Positions 63,274 through 64,000 of a DNA stretch of 64,000 nt are shown piece by piece. Where the stretch lies: contig NZ_JAGRPF010000072.1 in assembly GCF_020439865.1 (NCBI RefSeq), forward strand, positions 1 to 64,000, given 5' to 3'. Below the pieces are notes generated by a model. The model was not told where the DNA came from and searched no databases. It was given only the letters and a program-made list of their open reading frames with translations. The translations under genes were made by a program, and so were the position numbers. Each line of letters begins with the position of its first letter. The first letter of the stretch is position 1. Origin of the DNA: Prosthecobacter sp. (lineage in GTDB: Bacteria > Verrucomicrobiota > Verrucomicrobiia > Verrucomicrobiales > Verrucomicrobiaceae).

Positions 63274-63345
63274 AAGCGGGTTCCTGCGGAGGGGACGGCG
63301 ATGGCGCGCGGAGCGCGCCGCGCCGCACCCCTCCGCAGGTCGCTT
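63274..63345. repeat. Very stable GC-rich hairpin downstream of rep, candidate origin or end
   Basis: CTGCGGAGGGG (63284-63294) pairs exactly with CCCCTCCGCAG (63328-63338). Inside, CGGCG pairs with CGCCG and GGCGCGC with GCGCGCC around a GGA loop; outside, AAGCG (63274-63278) pairs with CGCTT (63341-63345). Only short bulges interrupt this 72-base structure. There is no T-run, so it is not a normal terminator. Confidence 0.75.
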
Positions 63346-63423
63346 GAAGACTCACTATGCCCGGATGTCTGGATCTCCGGGGGAACAAACACCAGACAAC
63401 GCTCTTTTGACCCGAAAGAGAGC

Positions 63424-63468
63424 CATCAGCAACGCCCCCTAATTACAGCGAAGCGTTAGGGGGTGATG
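63424..63468. repeat. Second inverted repeat downstream of rep
   Basis: CCCCCTAA (63435-63442) pairs exactly with TTAGGGGG (63456-63463) over a 13-base loop, and CATCA/TGATG (63424-63428, 63464-63468) extend it with a six-base bulge. A competing pairing AACGC/GCGTT (63431-63435, 63453-63457) exists. Confidence 0.6.
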
Positions 63469-63875
63469 ATGAGGGCGTCGCTTTCACCAGCGCCTACGAG
63501 TTGCGCCCTCCGGGCGATCATCGTGGATGCCAGCACGGAAGGCTGATTGCATGGAGCGCACGGAACGGGAGAGCCATGCAGGCTGCCTTTGGTGCTGCAC
63601 TATTGAGTGGTGGCAGGGGAGCAAGCTGGCCTGAATGGCAAGAGCGGGGCGAATGATGCAGGAGGCAAGGAGGGCGCAATCATCGCCGGGAGCGACAGCC
63701 ATCAGGTGGGCTTGCTCGCGGGGGGAGAGCGGAGCACGGGGCGTTACGGGGTGTCCCCGTTGGAAGGGGTAGCAGCGCACGAAGTAGCTGCGAGGGGAAG
63801 GCTTTCCCCCACCCGAGCATTGAAGGGGCATCACTTTTAAAGTAAAACAAGCCAACACCTTAAACTTACCATTCA

Positions 63876-64000
63876 ATGAATGCCGTTCAAAAAAGTAGTG
63901 CCATCCCGCACGATGAGGTTTGGTTGGAACGTCTGCGTGATCCTCAAAGAGCTGAATTCGCGCTTAACCTTGCGCTCAAGGAATTCAAAAAGGATCGCGA
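63876..64000 (+). CDS. Addiction-module antitoxin-like protein (HigA/antidote type), 3' truncated by window
   Basis: Only the first 41 codons are visible. HDEVWLERLRDPQRAEFALN followed by LALKEFKKDR closely follows the N-terminal pattern of putative addiction-module antidote proteins (a D-x-L-x-x-x-L-x-D-P-x-x-A-x-x-Y/A-L-N-x-A-L-x-E consensus), which continue into a helix-turn-helix domain. The partner toxin would be expected close by, either side; upstream there is none, so it would lie downstream. Assignment is limited by the short visible part. Confidence 0.55.
   Translation, partial: MNAVQKSSAIPHDEVWLERLRDPQRAEFALNLALKEFKKDR

Larger units (their letters stand above)
63238..63875. other. 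638-base non-coding-looking region rich in stem-loops
   Basis: No convincing gene: the open frames on both strands (63484-63876 reverse, 63607-63840 forward) have Gly/Arg/Ser-rich, non-protein-like products and overlap the repeats. Besides the two large hairpins it has three small ones close together at 63746-63760 (ACGGGG-TGT-CCCCGT), 63772-63791 (GCAGC/GCTGC) and 63794-63809 (GGGGAA/TTCCCC). The clustering suggests a structured RNA, or an origin or packaging region. The last 35 bases (from 63838) are AT-rich and likely hold the promoter of the following gene. Confidence 0.55.
62162..64000 (+). mobile_element. Left part of a small Rep-encoding element integrated at a tRNA gene (runs past window end)
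   Basis: Bounded on the left by a tRNA 3'-end fragment. It carries phased repeats, a 90-residue protein gene, an HUH-type Rep gene, a large hairpin, further stem-loops and the start of an antitoxin-like gene. Integrase, coat or packaging genes are not in the window. Because the fragment reads as the reverse-strand tRNA 3' end, the model predicts an intact tRNA gene, on the reverse strand, at the far (right) end of the element beyond 64000. Confidence 0.6.

Noticed and set aside
63435..63463. Integron attC-like site (GCGTTAGGG with a CCCCCTAA partner)
   Set aside because: The right core is GTTAGGG, not GTTRRRY, the left core ends CTAAT rather than AAC, and only 13 bases separate the arms. No integrase or cassette array is present.
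63484..63876. Open frames on both strands in the region after rep (63484-63876 reverse; 63607-63840 forward)
   Set aside because: Products are low-complexity or Arg/Ser-rich with no start context, and the DNA is better explained by stem-loops.
62162..64000. Complete inovirus prophage
   Set aside because: No major coat, Zot-like ATPase or minor coat gene is visible before the antitoxin-like gene. The part beyond the window could still change this.

Overview
The window is chromosomal DNA of a GC-rich Gram-negative bacterium that is almost certainly a member of the Verrucomicrobiota, close to the Verrucomicrobiaceae/Prosthecobacter type. The call rests on gene content typical of the PVC superphylum: a secreted sulfatase, a DUF1501 protein, a DUF1080 protein, a Planctomycete-type cytochrome c domain, a very large dehydrogenase/HEAT-repeat protein, a PPC-domain protein and FAD-dependent oxidoreductases with golvesin-like tails. 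Visible Shine-Dalgarno sequences are rare, so most starts were chosen from signal peptides, conserved N-termini or 1-4 base overlaps with the previous gene.

Layout. 1-16 kb holds the 3' end of yggS, an Hsp15-like S4 protein, then secreted or envelope proteins (sulfatase, NodT-type outer-membrane efflux lipoprotein, propeller+PHP protein, FAD oxidoreductase, PPC-domain protein, TraB-like, dienelactone hydrolase, DUF1080). 15-17.7 kb holds an apparent NadD-NadK fusion, an MBL-fold hydrolase and a rhodanese lacking its catalytic cysteine. 17.9-25.5 kb is a forward cluster: an abundant-type pilin behind a strong sigma70-like promoter, three further prepilins (one frameshifted), a 724-residue GspE/PilB ATPase, a single-domain response regulator and a hybrid histidine kinase. 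25.5-29.7 kb is metabolic and hypothetical. 28.2-35.7 kb, reverse strand, is a second secretion/pilus module: two tandem GspE/PilB ATPases, a GspF/PilC platform protein and a pseudopilin. 35.9-38.7 kb has a DUF3500 protein and dnaA. 38.8-42.8 kb is a 1315-residue multidomain protein ending in a cupredoxin. 42.9-48.6 kb has two tiny lipoproteins, sufS-sufU, mutM, glpX, an RlmM-like methyltransferase and a cytochrome domain protein. 48.7-62.1 kb has ftsK, an L,D-transpeptidase-like protein, MoxR-DUF58, small membrane proteins, an M50-like membrane protein, xseA, DUF1501, an HtrA protease and an OmpR/CusS-type two-component pair.

From about 62.16 kb to the end the character changes. A 25-bp piece matching the 3' end of a tRNA (T-loop through CCA) lies just after the last chromosomal gene. 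It is followed by phased TGTCC repeats, a 90-residue protein, a 164-residue HUH-type rolling-circle replication initiator, an exceptional GC-rich hairpin, more stem-loops, and the start of an addiction-module antitoxin-like gene cut by the window edge. I read this as the left end of a small Rep-encoding integrative element inserted in a tRNA gene. It is the most likely place for an undescribed system here. All functional statements come from reading the sequence; no database search was run.
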